Shown here: piece after piece, positions 46,566-58,397 of the stretch
Position numbering within the stretch: position 1 is the stretch's first letter
Layout of the letters: each line of letters starts with the position of its first letter
DNA from: Dipetalonema caudispina
Taxonomy: Eukaryota; Nematoda; Chromadorea; Rhabditida; Onchocercidae
Length of the DNA: 64,000 bases
Direction of reading: 5' to 3'
Assembly (NCBI GenBank): GCA_013365325.1
Contig: JABVXV010000295.1
Coordinates: 1-64,000 of the forward strand
Made by a program: the position numbers and the translations under genes
The notes under the pieces: model-generated
Seen by the model: the letters and a program-made list of their open reading frames with translations, nothing else
Databases searched by the model: none
What the model was told of the DNA's origin: nothing

Positions 46566-49500
46566 CTATTTGGGCTCATAGCCGAACCACACTTTTTCTT
46601 CACAATTACCTTGACATCTATACGTTACCATCGGTACTGCTTTTCGAGATGAAAGCGTTAAAGTCTTCAGCTGCTCACCACAATCTGGACATCTAAAAAC
46701 ACAAACTTCGTAAATCCATACTCCGCTGTAGCCTAAATATGATATGAAATCTGCGATGGAAATTCTAGGATTCTTATCTTAAGATTTTTCTTCTACACTT
46801 CGTCCATTTCAACCTTAGGAAATATACAAATGTAAATATAATAAAAGAAAAAAAGAAAACGAACCTTCGAAACAATTTCAACAAATGTTCATCATCAACC
46901 ATAAATAATTTTCGATTAGTTTCCCTAATTATGTCTCGTTCAGTATCCTCCCTTAACACAGTGATATTTGAACGGTTATTGCCTGAGCACACCTTCGATA
47001 TCCTGAAGCTGACAAAACAGTAATTTCAGTTCAGTCATTGCAGACAACATGATATAAACAACTGATGCACAAAAACGAGTAATATATAATTCGCCGCACA
47101 TCATACACATAAAAAATCAATAGCAATCTGATCATTAAAAAAGAATGCATGCATATAAAATCCATAAGTAGAAATCCTTTTGTTAATTCAATCACACTTC
47201 GACATTGGCAAATTAATGCGATGAAACAAAATAACTTCAGCAAAAATTTCAAGTATACCCCATAGATACAGCAGTAGCACCAGGTTCTGCTCCAGTTTCA
47301 CTAGCTGGTATTTGACCACCAAACACTGTTTGATTCATATCACCAAAATCATTAACTGGTTCGCTTGAATCTCTTGAAGCAAACGAGAATTTCCCGGTTC
47401 TATTCTTGAAAAAAAGATTTGTAAAATACCTTCAAATGAAGTGAAAGCTTCGGAAGCTTACTAAGTTATCATCAATATGCAAATCTAATGAACGATTATT
47501 AGCAAGATTTTGCCAAGCTTCTCAGTCAAAAAGTATTTTTAAAAGCTAATAGCAATCAATAGTTGAAACAAGAACTCTATTTCACAACTTTCGAAAGCTA
47601 AGCGTTAAGCAATGTAAAACTCACAGAAATGAAATAAAGTAAAAAAAGGTGACTGATTTACCAATTCTGGAGTCCCTTCCCCCGAGACCTTTGATTGCTC
47701 AATGTGTACTCTCTCTTCCGATAACAACCCATCTGCATCTGGTACTTCCGTAAGATCCGATATAACTAAAAAAGAAACTCTTAATTTTACCATAAAAAAG
47801 AAATAAAGCCCACAGTAAAAATCTATTCGTACCGTAATGAAATAAAGAAAAAATTTAAAGATATACGGGATTGTGACTCATCCGTCATGAAAGTACAACC
47901 ATCTTGCCCTCGTCGTGCAACTGACCATTTTTCATCTATTGGTGTCTAGAAATAATAATTATCCTCCAATATTAGGAAAAATGAAAAGCAGTTGATAAAA
48001 TATATGTATAAACTTATAGTATATGCCATTAATATCACTTTACCAAATACTTTTCGAAATGTGCTTTCTGTACGATGGATAAAACAATCTCAGTGATTCA
48101 GTGTTTCATATCCTTCAGCTAAGGAAATGCTTAAAGTTTTTTACAAAGCTAAAAATATGAAGTTTGTTTAGTTTGCAAAGGTGTTGAATGAGAAATGAAG
48201 ACGAATTTTGGTAACTGGAAAGGAAAATAAATGCGAGTTCTTCCTAGTAACATGTTACACATATCTACTATATTTAAATGTTACGGAAAATTTCAAAACT
48301 ATTCAGGATGAAGAAAGTGAATAAAAATGGAAATAACATACTTGAGCGTCAAACTGTTCTGAAACAAGTGGACTAGCACGAGAATTTGGACGTTTTAGTT
48401 GCTCATTCAACTTTTTTCGTATTTTTTCTGAAATTAAGTAATAACTGGACTTAACTAATTTTCTGATGAACTTAAAATGAGAGATGTCAAAACCAATTTT
48501 TGTAACCGAAGAAAAAATACGTGAAAATTCGTTCCCAAAGAAATACGGCGATGTAAATTATTACTAACCTTCGTAACTTACTAATGTTTCGCCATATGGC
48601 CTTGCATATGGATGCCTCTCCTGAAATAATCTTAAAATTATGCATTTTATATATGAAATAAAAAAATGAAAAAAAAATGAAACTAACATTTTCATTCCGT
48701 GACCTACACTTGACTTTTTTCCACTGAGGACGTTGCCTAGCAAGTTGTGAAGCCTTTCTCGCCTCTTCCAATAGAGCTCTTAAGTCGCCCTCAAAAAGAA
48801 TTCGTTTTGCCAAAGTAAAAAGAAATAAATTCAAGATGCCTTTTTTCGATGTTTTTTAGTTTGGTTCGCCAAAAAAGCTCACCACTGCAAAATGAAAAAT
48901 CCATAATGTATTGGCTGAATGATTTTATAAGTGATTTATAGATTTGTAAACTTGAAATTGCAGATCAATGGTTTGGAAATTATTTCAGTGTAAAGCGCAA
49001 CAGAGGTTTTTTTTTGTATGATTTTAGGAATATCGCAATCTGAATTATGCTGTCAAAAAACTTTATGAGTTAAAATTTAAAGAGTCTGGCGAACTTCAAT
49101 TAGAAAGTTAGCAATTTATCTTAAAAGACAAACTCATTTTACCCTTGACCAAGCTTCAAAAGGAGTCAGCATTTCGTTGATCACTTCTTGACGATTTTCC
49201 CGATCTATTTGCATAGCTCTCAACTGTGAAAGAGGTATAGGTTTGCATTCGGGGTGATGTGATGGAAATGGTTCGCCAACGATATTGTCATGGACCATTT
49301 TGATGATCGGTGATGGATGAGCATCTTGAACCTCACGTCGTGATAGGTGGTCGCACGTTGAGCAGCGGTAATAACTGTAGTAATGTCGTGTCGTTGATCG
49401 ACGGTAAATTCGCACACAGTTACTTTGTGGCTCCTTGATCGCTATGTTACTCAAATTTCCACGTAAATTTCGTATCACTTCGTAAAGTCCCGGTCCAAAC

Positions 49501-50922
49501 CTACATCATATAACTAATTCCGCTTAGTTTATTGTGTAAAAATAATAAAACTTTAAAGATCAACACGTCTAATATTTTGAACATCATATTTTTTTATAAT
49601 TGTCAAATATGAAGAAGAAAATCCTGAAAATAGATTTTGAGGAATCATATAAAACTCTTGAAAAAACAAGCCTATAAATGGCATGTTTCAACTAGCAAAA
49701 TAACCATAACTTCATTAAAGACAGAGGAGAATAATTTTGAGATTAAATAATTTCATTTCAGCAACTTCAACATGGGAAAGTAACTGCCAAATCTTCCTTT
49801 AAATAATTTGCTAATGTGAAACTATATGATTTCAAATTTTATGAATGCATCATGCACATCAGGTCTTAATACGATCAAAATATTATTATTTTCTCATCAC
49901 CATATAATTTTCGGGCAAATTTTTGCTGAAATACAGCAAACAGAATTTGAAATATATAAAAATTGCAAAAACCAATTTGTCAAATTTTAAATTCAAAAAT
50001 TAGCATAAAAAACGAACTTTTTTGCAGCAAACGGATGTTTTTCCACGGTATTTTCTCCACTTTCCTCATCATTTTCAAGCTCTTTTTGATTATTTGACTG
50101 TCCTGATTGTGGCAATTCGGAAAAGTGTATGGCACGATTTCGCACCGACGCTACCGTCACCTCATGTCCCAGAATAACTGATATGCGATGGGCTGCTTCT
50201 GCGAATAGCAATTCACCTTTGAGTAATTTTGTCATAACTTCGTTCACTTCGGGTCTTTTCCATTGCTCACTAAAATATTCACTGTGATAAATATTTGTGA
50301 AAACAAAAAAATTGGTAAAGTTATCACGGCATTATCTGATTATCATTTGATATAACCTATCTTATGGTTTATTCTTTCAACCACGACATATACATCACTT
50401 TTACAATGAGAAGCATAAAAAAAAAAAAAAATTAATACTCTCTCAATTCTCTAATCTTATTAAGCTTTCAATAATCATGGCGAAGATATCACAATTTTGA
50501 AAGTAATTTTTACTTCGTAATTTTGAAATTTGATTTCTGCAATTCAAAAAAAAAAATTCCACATCATACTTGAGCAAATTCATCTGTGTCTCATACTCAT
50601 GCTCATCATCTTGCCATGTAGTACCAGGTTCTTGGGAATCCTGGAAGTTTGGAACTTGGCCATCTGCTCGGTTTGATATATCCGCTTCTGTTGACTTTGA
50701 ACAAACCGTCTGATCCTCATCAACACCAGTAATAGTAGCAGTTTTTGTTCCAAATATTTGTTTTGCATCCTGTTCTGTCAAACATGTTGTTCGTTGCTGC
50801 ATGCCATCTGCACTCTCTTGCTGCGCACTATCCGTCATCATTCGTTGTACCACTTGAGGAATTGCATGTTGTACACTATCAACACTTCCACCTTGCATTA
50901 GATGTGTACTTTCCATTTCCAT
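46566..50922 (-). CDS. Zinc-module protein A, paralogue of the gene at 51836-56364
   Basis: Function unknown; probably a nuclear, nucleic-acid-binding protein (inference). Exons, high to low: 50570-50922, 50018-50269, 49143-49500, 48688-48789, 48569-48620, 48342-48427, 47867-47945, 47662-47765, 47259-47404, 46865-47002, 46566-46692; 1797 nt, 598 aa. The N terminus (1-118) is polar, Q/T/D-rich and probably disordered. Residues 203-290 form a compact module with RIYRR, YYRCSTC (C248, C251) and SHHPEC (H284, C287), i.e. CX2C-X32-HX2C. Then come a basic helical region (GDLRALLEEARKASQLARQR), a low-complexity acidic stretch, and a C-terminal zinc ribbon with CPDCGEQLK and YRCQGNCEEKVWFG. The C-terminal 60 residues and an intron just before the first ribbon Cys are shared with the upstream neighbour. 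The exon 4 acceptor (TTTTTGAG) is unusual. An acceptor lies 11 nt before the ATG. Confidence 0.75.
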
Positions 50923-51835
50923 TTCTGTATTATCTGAAGATTTTGAAAATTAACAAAAATTTTGATACAAAAGCGTACAAATAGTATCAATGTTTACGAG
51001 TAGTAACTTTTGAGCACAGTGACATGTACCACGGAGGAATTGCAAATATTGATTGCTTAAGGTATTTAAGTAAGTTATAAGGCCAAACTTTAAATGAATA
51101 TTTCTATTTTAATAGATTGTGGCAATGCACAAAGATCATAAAAATCAACAAAATCTACAAAAAAAAAAAGAAGTTAAGTTTTATGGTTTGACTTATGCAA
51201 GAATGCTTCCCAAAAATTGCTGCGATACAGCTCCATCTATAAAAACCATTCTGCTCCAATATTTCTTTCAAATGTTTGCTCGTTCATTATATTTAACAAC
51301 ACCCTTCAGTTTTTTTGTTATAGAAAAATTATTTCCCGTTTTCTTCTCGCTTTTAAGTTACATTTCAATTCTTGTCCAAAAATTCTTAAGTTTAGGTTTA
51401 ATTCGAACCTAAATTTAGAAAGCGTTTCAACAGGCAAAACAAATAATTTTATTGATGGTGTCTGTATCTATACAAACAATGACAATCAAAATTTTAAGAT
51501 CACAAGCAATATGAACACTGATTCCGCACAAGCAAATTATAACATTAACTGAAAATGTAACAAAAAATTATCCCTCCCACTTATTCTCTAGCAAAGCACA
51601 AAAGAAGTGCTAAATAGCATCATGCAAATTTTCAAACTTAGATTTGGGTATTTCTTCACTCCTTTATACTAAAACTATTGAAAAACTCTTTTGCATGCTT
51701 ACTGTATAATAACATTTACTCTCCAATTAGCTTTAAATTTTAAGCTTGCCTCCTCCCCTTTTCTTTTTTATTTCAATTATTTCAAGTAAGCAAAAATCTT
51801 TGAAATTAGATTTCGACAATCTCCATATTTGCAAG
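50923..51835. other. Intergenic gap between the two zinc-module genes
   Basis: 913 bp with no supported gene. Two overlapping plus-strand open frames at 51119-51412 and 51217-51552 have no splice or homology support. The gap probably holds the 3' UTR of gene B and the promoter or trans-splice region of gene A. Confidence 0.5.
50933..50945 (-). promoter_or_regulatory. Candidate trans-splice acceptor, zinc-module gene A
   Basis: Minus-strand AAAATCTTCAG, then an 11-nt leader and the ATG at 50922. Confidence 0.45.
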
Positions 51836-54800
51836 CTAATCAATTTTCTGTCCAAACCATACAGCTTGCTCACACTTACTACATTGATAAGCAACTGTTG
51901 GCATCGGTGATTCAGCATACAATGTCACCTGCTTCAACTTTTCACCACACCCCGAGCATCTGCAATTATCATTTTTCGAAAATTACGGACAAGAGCAAAG
52001 AAAGCAGAAGTAAACTATTACGCAGGTTTTCAAATGATCCATTGAAGATTTGAATGAGTAAACCTCTTGAAAAGCTGCAAAAGTTGCTCCGCTTCAACCA
52101 TAAAATATTTTCTGTCTGTTTCAATGATGTATTCCCGGCCGTCTTCTGAATACCGCCGCTTAACTGGAGCATTTTCGACCAGTTTTTCTTTGTACACATT
52201 AGGTTTTGTGGGGGTTGGCCTTAAAAAGAGAAAAGATGCAGTATAAATTTGAATTAACATCAAGACACGAACACTCTAAATCCCCTCATCAAAAAAAGTA
52301 ATGAGATAGTCATTAATTTAGAGAAGAAAACACTGAAATCCACAAACACACTACTTTGCATATGCTTGAGGGATAAAGTAGAAAAAAAAGATGAAGCATT
52401 AATCCATTAGCATTTAGCTATATAGAATTACAGAATATGGATGCATCTATTTGCTTCGTATACTTGAAGTCTTGGTGCGAGTGAAATTTGTAAGTTCGCC
52501 CATATGATACTTACCTTATTATCTCAGAACAGTCACCCAAAAAAAAAAATGCTTAAAAGATAATGCTGCTTAGGAGTTGATAATCTTACATCTGCTAATA
52601 TCGCTGAAGATCCCTATGTAGAGTTCCTTCCTTTCATATAATACCTTCTTAAAAACGCTTTACTAACCGATTACAACTTACTACAAAAGGAAAAATCCAA
52701 ATAGAATTTATAAGTTCTTCACTTAAATAATAATCGTATATTGCACAGAAAAGTTATTTCACTAGAAATAATCACAGTGAAACACATGTTACCTGTCAAT
52801 GGCTCCATCTAAGCTATCTTCTGAAACCAATCTTTCTTCGGCAGCTGGTGCAATGTTTGTCATACTTTCACCAATAATAAAATCATCTTCATAATAAGCT
52901 TCCTCCGGGTTACCATAAGAGTCGTCATAATCTAATACCTAAAATACTACTGAACTCAGGAAAATGTCTTGAACGAGCGAAGACTTATAAAAAGCTATAA
53001 TAAAACTACTGGTGCAGAAATAAATAGTAACCGTTGACGAAAGGAAATGAAATGAATTTGGATGAAAACAAAAGAATTCCAAAAAAGCAAAAAAAAAAAA
53101 AAACAAAAGCATGAGAATTAAAATGAAAATTGAAGGAATGGAACTTCGGATATTCTTTTTTGATCACGAAGCGATTATAGATAATCAGCAGAACTGGCAA
53201 TAATTACCATTTCTATAATCTGCCACCTGAGATTGTAAGATGATCCTGTACTTCATATACCAACCGAAAGACAGGATTAGCATGTAAAGCAAATACTGAA
53301 TGGAATGCCTGGATTCCAATATAAGGAAATAATATAAAAGAATCAGAAAACTGATAAATTCATAAGTTAGTTATCATCCATAAAAAGAACTTACTTGTTC
53401 CCTTTCCATCAACTCTGCGAGATGTGTTCTATTAAAAGATGGCTGGGTAGGCCTGACACGAAAGTACTGAGGCAGTAACATTTGTGTATCTATTTTTCCC
53501 TCGCTAACACCTAAAATAACTTAGAAAATGTCTAGCAATCACCTATTTTTGCATTCTTCATTGTTATAAATAAACTTTATGTATGTGAATATGACAAAAA
53601 TGGCTCTTGTAGATGGGAAGTTACATCCTACTACTTGATCAGTTAATCGATTAAGCCAAGCTTTGATACGTTTTAAACCATTAATTACAGATAATTTTAG
53701 GATTTTTTTACCCAGTTCGTCCGTATCATTTTCGATATCGATGTCTTCATTTGTCATTTCATCCGTAATCATAACGTCATTTGTAGGTCTATCGTGCTGT
53801 AAACTTTATGTATATAGCAGTAGATCAAACCTCGAACAAAACTATCATCAAGCAAAATCTGATCTACAAGTCTTCTCTTTTTCTCCTATTTGTGGGTCAC
53901 TTTCCGCATCCACAAATTTCCTCGCAAATTTAAAGACTGATGTTGCAAATATGCAATTAACCTTCCAGTTCTGAGGAAGTACACTGAGTTCGTTATCCGG
54001 TGAGTATGCGGCATATTCGCCTCCATTCAGACTTCGAGCAAATTTCCAAGTTCGATTATATGTACGATCTAAAAAAATTTCTGCAATAACTTGCACTGTT
54101 ATATATGAAAAATTGGAGATTTCTTGAAAAAAAATTTCATGTAACCGTCAGATAAAATTCGTAATTCGAGATTATAATTATAATAAGCAGAAACTTCGAA
54201 TCTTGCTTTTTCCTTTTATAACAAATAGAAAAATGGCATGGAGAGAAATGGCTCCTACCAGAAAGTGCATAATCATCTTCGCTTCCATCCCAGTTACCCT
54301 GGAAATTTGTGTAAATGATAGATCTCCGAAACTGGGATTAATTACCATATCAATATCAGGTAATATTTTGTGGAGAATAATATATCTTACCATGCATAAA
54401 AATATGGTGTTCAACATTAATACATACATAATATAAATTTTCCTTTGATAAAAACTTCCCACAGAAAATTCGAGAAGAGATAATAAATTAAGAGTGTTAA
54501 ATTTAAAAGAATTAAAATCATGACGTACTGAGTAAATATCCCCATATCGCCCACCCTTACGCCAAGGAACATTATTGGATGCAACGTATCGCATACGTGT
54601 AATACGACAACGTGGACATTGCTTGATGAATTGCTCAACATCACTTGTAATCGAGTTCCAATAAAATTTTGTTGAAACCATTTTACGTGTAGCATTCAGA
54701 CCACCGTGATTTGATTCCAAATGAGCCTAAAATGGAGAGAAATGTTGGTCAGCAGTTATTTCAAGATAAAAACATTGGATATTATGTCTCGGATAGATTC

Positions 54801-56364
54801 TCTAGAACCGAAATTCATTTTTGTTTTTCGTCAAATCACTTATTATTTTTTTGTTATGAACTAACTTTCAATTTAATCTAGCATTTTACGACTATTTCTC
54901 CTAATACGAAGTTTCCGTAGAAAAGCTATTCGGCAATTCACAATAAAATAAAATCACATGCCTGAGTGAGGATTTTTTCAACTTCATTTTTTTTCACAAC
55001 AAACTGACCCACCGTTGAATGGTCTGGCTTAAACCCTGAAATCACAATAAAATTTGATTTAAAAAATGAATTCTCCTATCATACACACTCCATTTTCTTC
55101 GATAATTATCCATAAAGAATGGGAAAAGGTAAACCGATAACCTATAATGAAGGTTATATGTATGAATGAAGATTTCCTCAATTTCAAACTTCAACAACTT
55201 AAAAGCACTAAATGCAGCCTAATATTAAAACAGAGTTATCAATTTTTGGGAGCTTCCTAATTTAATCATTACTTGATTGCGATAATACAAAAAAGTCCCT
55301 CAAGACAGAAACTCAGGAATCCCGGCATGAACCTTCCTTATACCAACAAAAAATTCCAGAATGACTCTTCTCTCTTTTCTGCTTTCTTTTCACTAAAAAA
55401 ATGATGTGCTGAACAATACATGAATAAAATAATAAAATATCGACATTCATTTACCAATGTAAATTAGCTGATCAGTTCCCTCAATTAATTGAAATCTTTT
55501 GGCTTTCCTCTTGAAACAATCAATACGATGCTTCAGATGGCCTTGAAGACGTTTAGGAATTTCCTTGCTACGATGATAACGTACCAACTCTTCATAAGCT
55601 TCACTGGTAAATCCACCATATACGCATCTGTAAATTGATACGTTCATTTCAGTGAAATTGGAGGTGTTATAATTTTCTTTAATAAGCAACAACTGATGTA
55701 TTATAGCAGTACGCAAACTGAAACTATAAAAAACTTTGATAGTCATTACTTAAGTGCTTCAACGCAGATATCTTAGATCGATCACAGTACTTTACCAATC
55801 AAATTCCATGAGATCTGAAGCCCAGTATTTATTTATGAGTTTGGTTTTATTTCAGCTTGTGCGCAAAACTGCTACACATCAATTTTATGTGTCAAAAAAA
55901 TGATTGCACTTTCTTTCCCGCATAAGATAGAGTAGCAGCATTTGTCCTTTGAAACCACTTAAATGGGAAGGTTGGGAAGAAACATTGCATCCAATCTATT
56001 GCTCATGTTGGCCAAATAGTATTGTATTTAAATCAGATTCATCCTCCAAGAGGTCTTGTGAATATCATTTAATACTTTCATGGTTATTTTTCATTTTGCT
56101 ACGCATCTACAGTACATCAAGTTATTCCTTCCTGCCCAATTTATTGTGCACTCAATACAGTAACACTTATCAGCATGCTAACCACAAGGTAGCGCTGCAA
56201 TACTACGTCAGCTAATATGCATCAAAAGAAATTGTACAGTTTTGAAATATTTTATAAAAGTCAGACTTCTTTTCATCTGAATTTGAATCTGTCATCAATG
56301 CCACTTCCAAATCTTCCGTTTCTTTTTCATATTTCGAGCTCATCCTGCTACCATCATCACTCAT
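51836..56364 (-). CDS. Zinc-module protein B with integrase-type HHCC zinc-binding domain
   Basis: Probable host gene built around a domain of retroelement-integrase origin; function unknown. Exons, high to low: 56267-56364, 55455-55627, 54962-55035, 54561-54726, 53962-54068, 53712-53796, 53395-53510, 53252-53308, 52793-52938, 52064-52219, 51836-51959; 1302 nt, 433 aa. Residues 34-115 carry a basic region (RLQGHLKHRIDCFKRKAKRF). Residues 116-160 form the H2C2 integrase zinc domain: H117, H122, C152, C155 (HX4H-X29-CX2C), with FYWNSITSDV between. No DDE catalytic core follows; the rest is acidic linker. The C terminus ends in a zinc ribbon (CSGCGEKLK, YQCSKCEQAVWFG) matching gene A. Intron 3 uses a GC donor (CAG|GCATGT). 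The exon 1 donor (GTCTGA), the exon 4 donor and the exon 8 end (53252 or 53261) are less sure. Confidence 0.75.
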
Positions 56365-56377
56365 AATTTACCAAACA

Positions 56378-56392
56378 CCTGCAAACAAGTTG
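56378..56392 (-). promoter_or_regulatory. Candidate trans-splice acceptor, zinc-module gene B
   Basis: Minus-strand ACTTGTTTGCAG, then a 14-nt leader and the ATG at 56364. Confidence 0.45.
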
Positions 56393-57714
56393 TATTCCAC
56401 CGCACTTATATAACCTAAAATTACACAAATGAACTTTACGTGATATTTCCTCTTTTTATTTACTATTTTATATGAAACAAGCATTTAAAAATGCTCTTTC
56501 ATTTTTAAATCTCCACAGATAAAACGAAAATACTAATTTCCAGGGTAAATGATAATCGAAAACAGAACATTGAATAACAGAGCCTATTTATGCTGACATC
56601 AGAAATTTTTCTGTATTGTCAAGTTACAAATGTTTCACGTGATAATATCACAATTTATATTAACATCAAAAAACATCTACTGCAGGTAATATCATAATCG
56701 CACTCGTATGATCACATTACAAATATTTAGTTATGGTTAAGTTATATAAGCTTACTTACGAGCACAATATAATGCCAAACTTGTAATTAAGCTGCAAATA
56801 ACTTTCACACTGATATTTACATAAGAAACATTTAGCTATCAAATATCTCTATACTCAAATGCATCTTATCTTATAATTATAAACGCATCCATATGGTAAT
56901 GATGTAACGGATAAATATAACCATAATTACATTAAATCTATAACACTGCAAAATAATTACCTCCGTGGTATCCGCCCGGATTTCCCACATGTGATGTCAT
57001 TTGAATGAATCTTTATCGTACACCTTTGACGTGGTAACCTGACGTGACATTTGGTAATAATTTATCCCAAAAGTATGTAACAAATATCCAAACGTCCACC
57101 ATAATTCGAAAATGCATTCACGGGAAGGGAGAACTTTTAACGGGTTAAATCCCATGATGGCATCATTAAATCAGGATTGTGGCCCGCGGGAAATCCGGCT
57201 GCTTGAATACCACATGTCCGTTCATCTATGTTTTTAAAGAGCGCTTTGTTAACATTTGTTTGGAACACCTGACGTAAAGTTGCGCAAAACACGTGAAAGT
57301 TACGTTTAAAATAAAAAGCCTTTCAATGTAGATGAACACGACACGAAAATCGATCATCTCATCACGTGCGAGTGAGTAACAAATTAGAGGGACGTAGTGA
57401 AATTTTCTATCCTAATTATTTGTTCAATTTGATAGGAAAATTTTTTTACATCAATGTTATTTATAAATTATTAACATATGTTGAAAGTAGTAAGATATGG
57501 CAATTTATTTGTAAGGAAATGTATGAGAGATACTAAACATTCTGATTCACTCTTTTGGCCACTTTTTTTCTTCTCGACTAATACCTTCCCGTTGATTGTT
57601 CTTATGATCAATTCAATTGATCCCACATTAATTCTCCATTTAATCCTCTTATCCTTGTAAACACATATCAGATCAGTTAGTTCTTCTTGCTAATAACTTA
57701 TTTGTTTCAGCATT

Positions 57715-58350
57715 GATTCATACGATTTGTGTTTTTTTTTTTTTTTCAGCTCATTTTTTAGTTGATTTTTCTAGCTGGATAAATTGTTGATTGATTTTTC
57801 CTATTGATTCTTTTTTACCGTTTTTTTTTTTTGATTCATCTTTTCATATATTTTCCTTTTTGATTGCTTATCTGAATACTTCGATTGAGTTTTTAGTTTT
57901 TTGACAATTTTCTCGGATTTTTTCCTCTGTCCAATTCTGCTGATCGATTCCTTAAGTTGACGTTGATTTCTTTTGGTTAGTGTCTTCAGCCATCTATAAG
58001 TCAAGCAATTCTTAGTCGGTTTTTAAGCTAGTCCCTTAAATCAACCTTCTAGTCAGCTGTTGAGATAACTCCGGTTCTTCTACCCTACTTTTCCGGTTGA
58101 TCTCACCAGTTGACTTTTCTGGTCGATTTTCCATCCTGTCTTTCCAACCATTCTTCCATTTGTGCTGTCCATTTTTTTTTTTTTCATGGTTTTTTTCCAG
58201 TGGTTCAATCCTGTGTCGCAATTTTGGCATTACAAATATCCTACCGTTGCGATCGCTTATTTTATAGTATGAAATGCGAGCATTTGCAACTCTTTGATGT
58301 GCCATTTTCCGAGTGCTTCGATACCATTTCAGAGAATTTCAAATTTTTTC
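57715..58350. repeat. T-rich degenerate TTGATTT-type repeat
   Basis: Many diverged copies of a short unit resembling TTGATTTTTC with variable spacers (for example gttgatttttctagctgg, ggttgatctcaccagttgac). It opens lysine-rich frames on the minus strand that are not genes. Confidence 0.55.
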
Positions 58351-58362
58351 AAAGAGAATTTC

Positions 58363-58397
58363 AAAGATAGCAAAATTTTGCCAATTTTGCTATCTTT
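58363..58397. repeat. Perfect 15-bp inverted repeat
   Basis: aaagatagcaaaatt (58363-58377), loop ttgcc, then aattttgctatcttt (58383-58397). It can form a compact stem-loop, followed by T-rich sequence. Confidence 0.9.

Noticed and set aside
54178..54560. Continuation of the integrase-domain frame past its exon as a longer open frame with hydrophobic stretches
   Set aside because: A GTAAGG donor at 54560 ends the exon in the phase needed by the next exon. The read-through part is AT-rich intron and does not contain an integrase catalytic core.
57801..58305. Two lysine/arginine-rich minus-strand open frames resembling an RS- or K-rich protein
   Set aside because: They are the reverse reading of the TTGATTT-type repeat field and show no exon structure.
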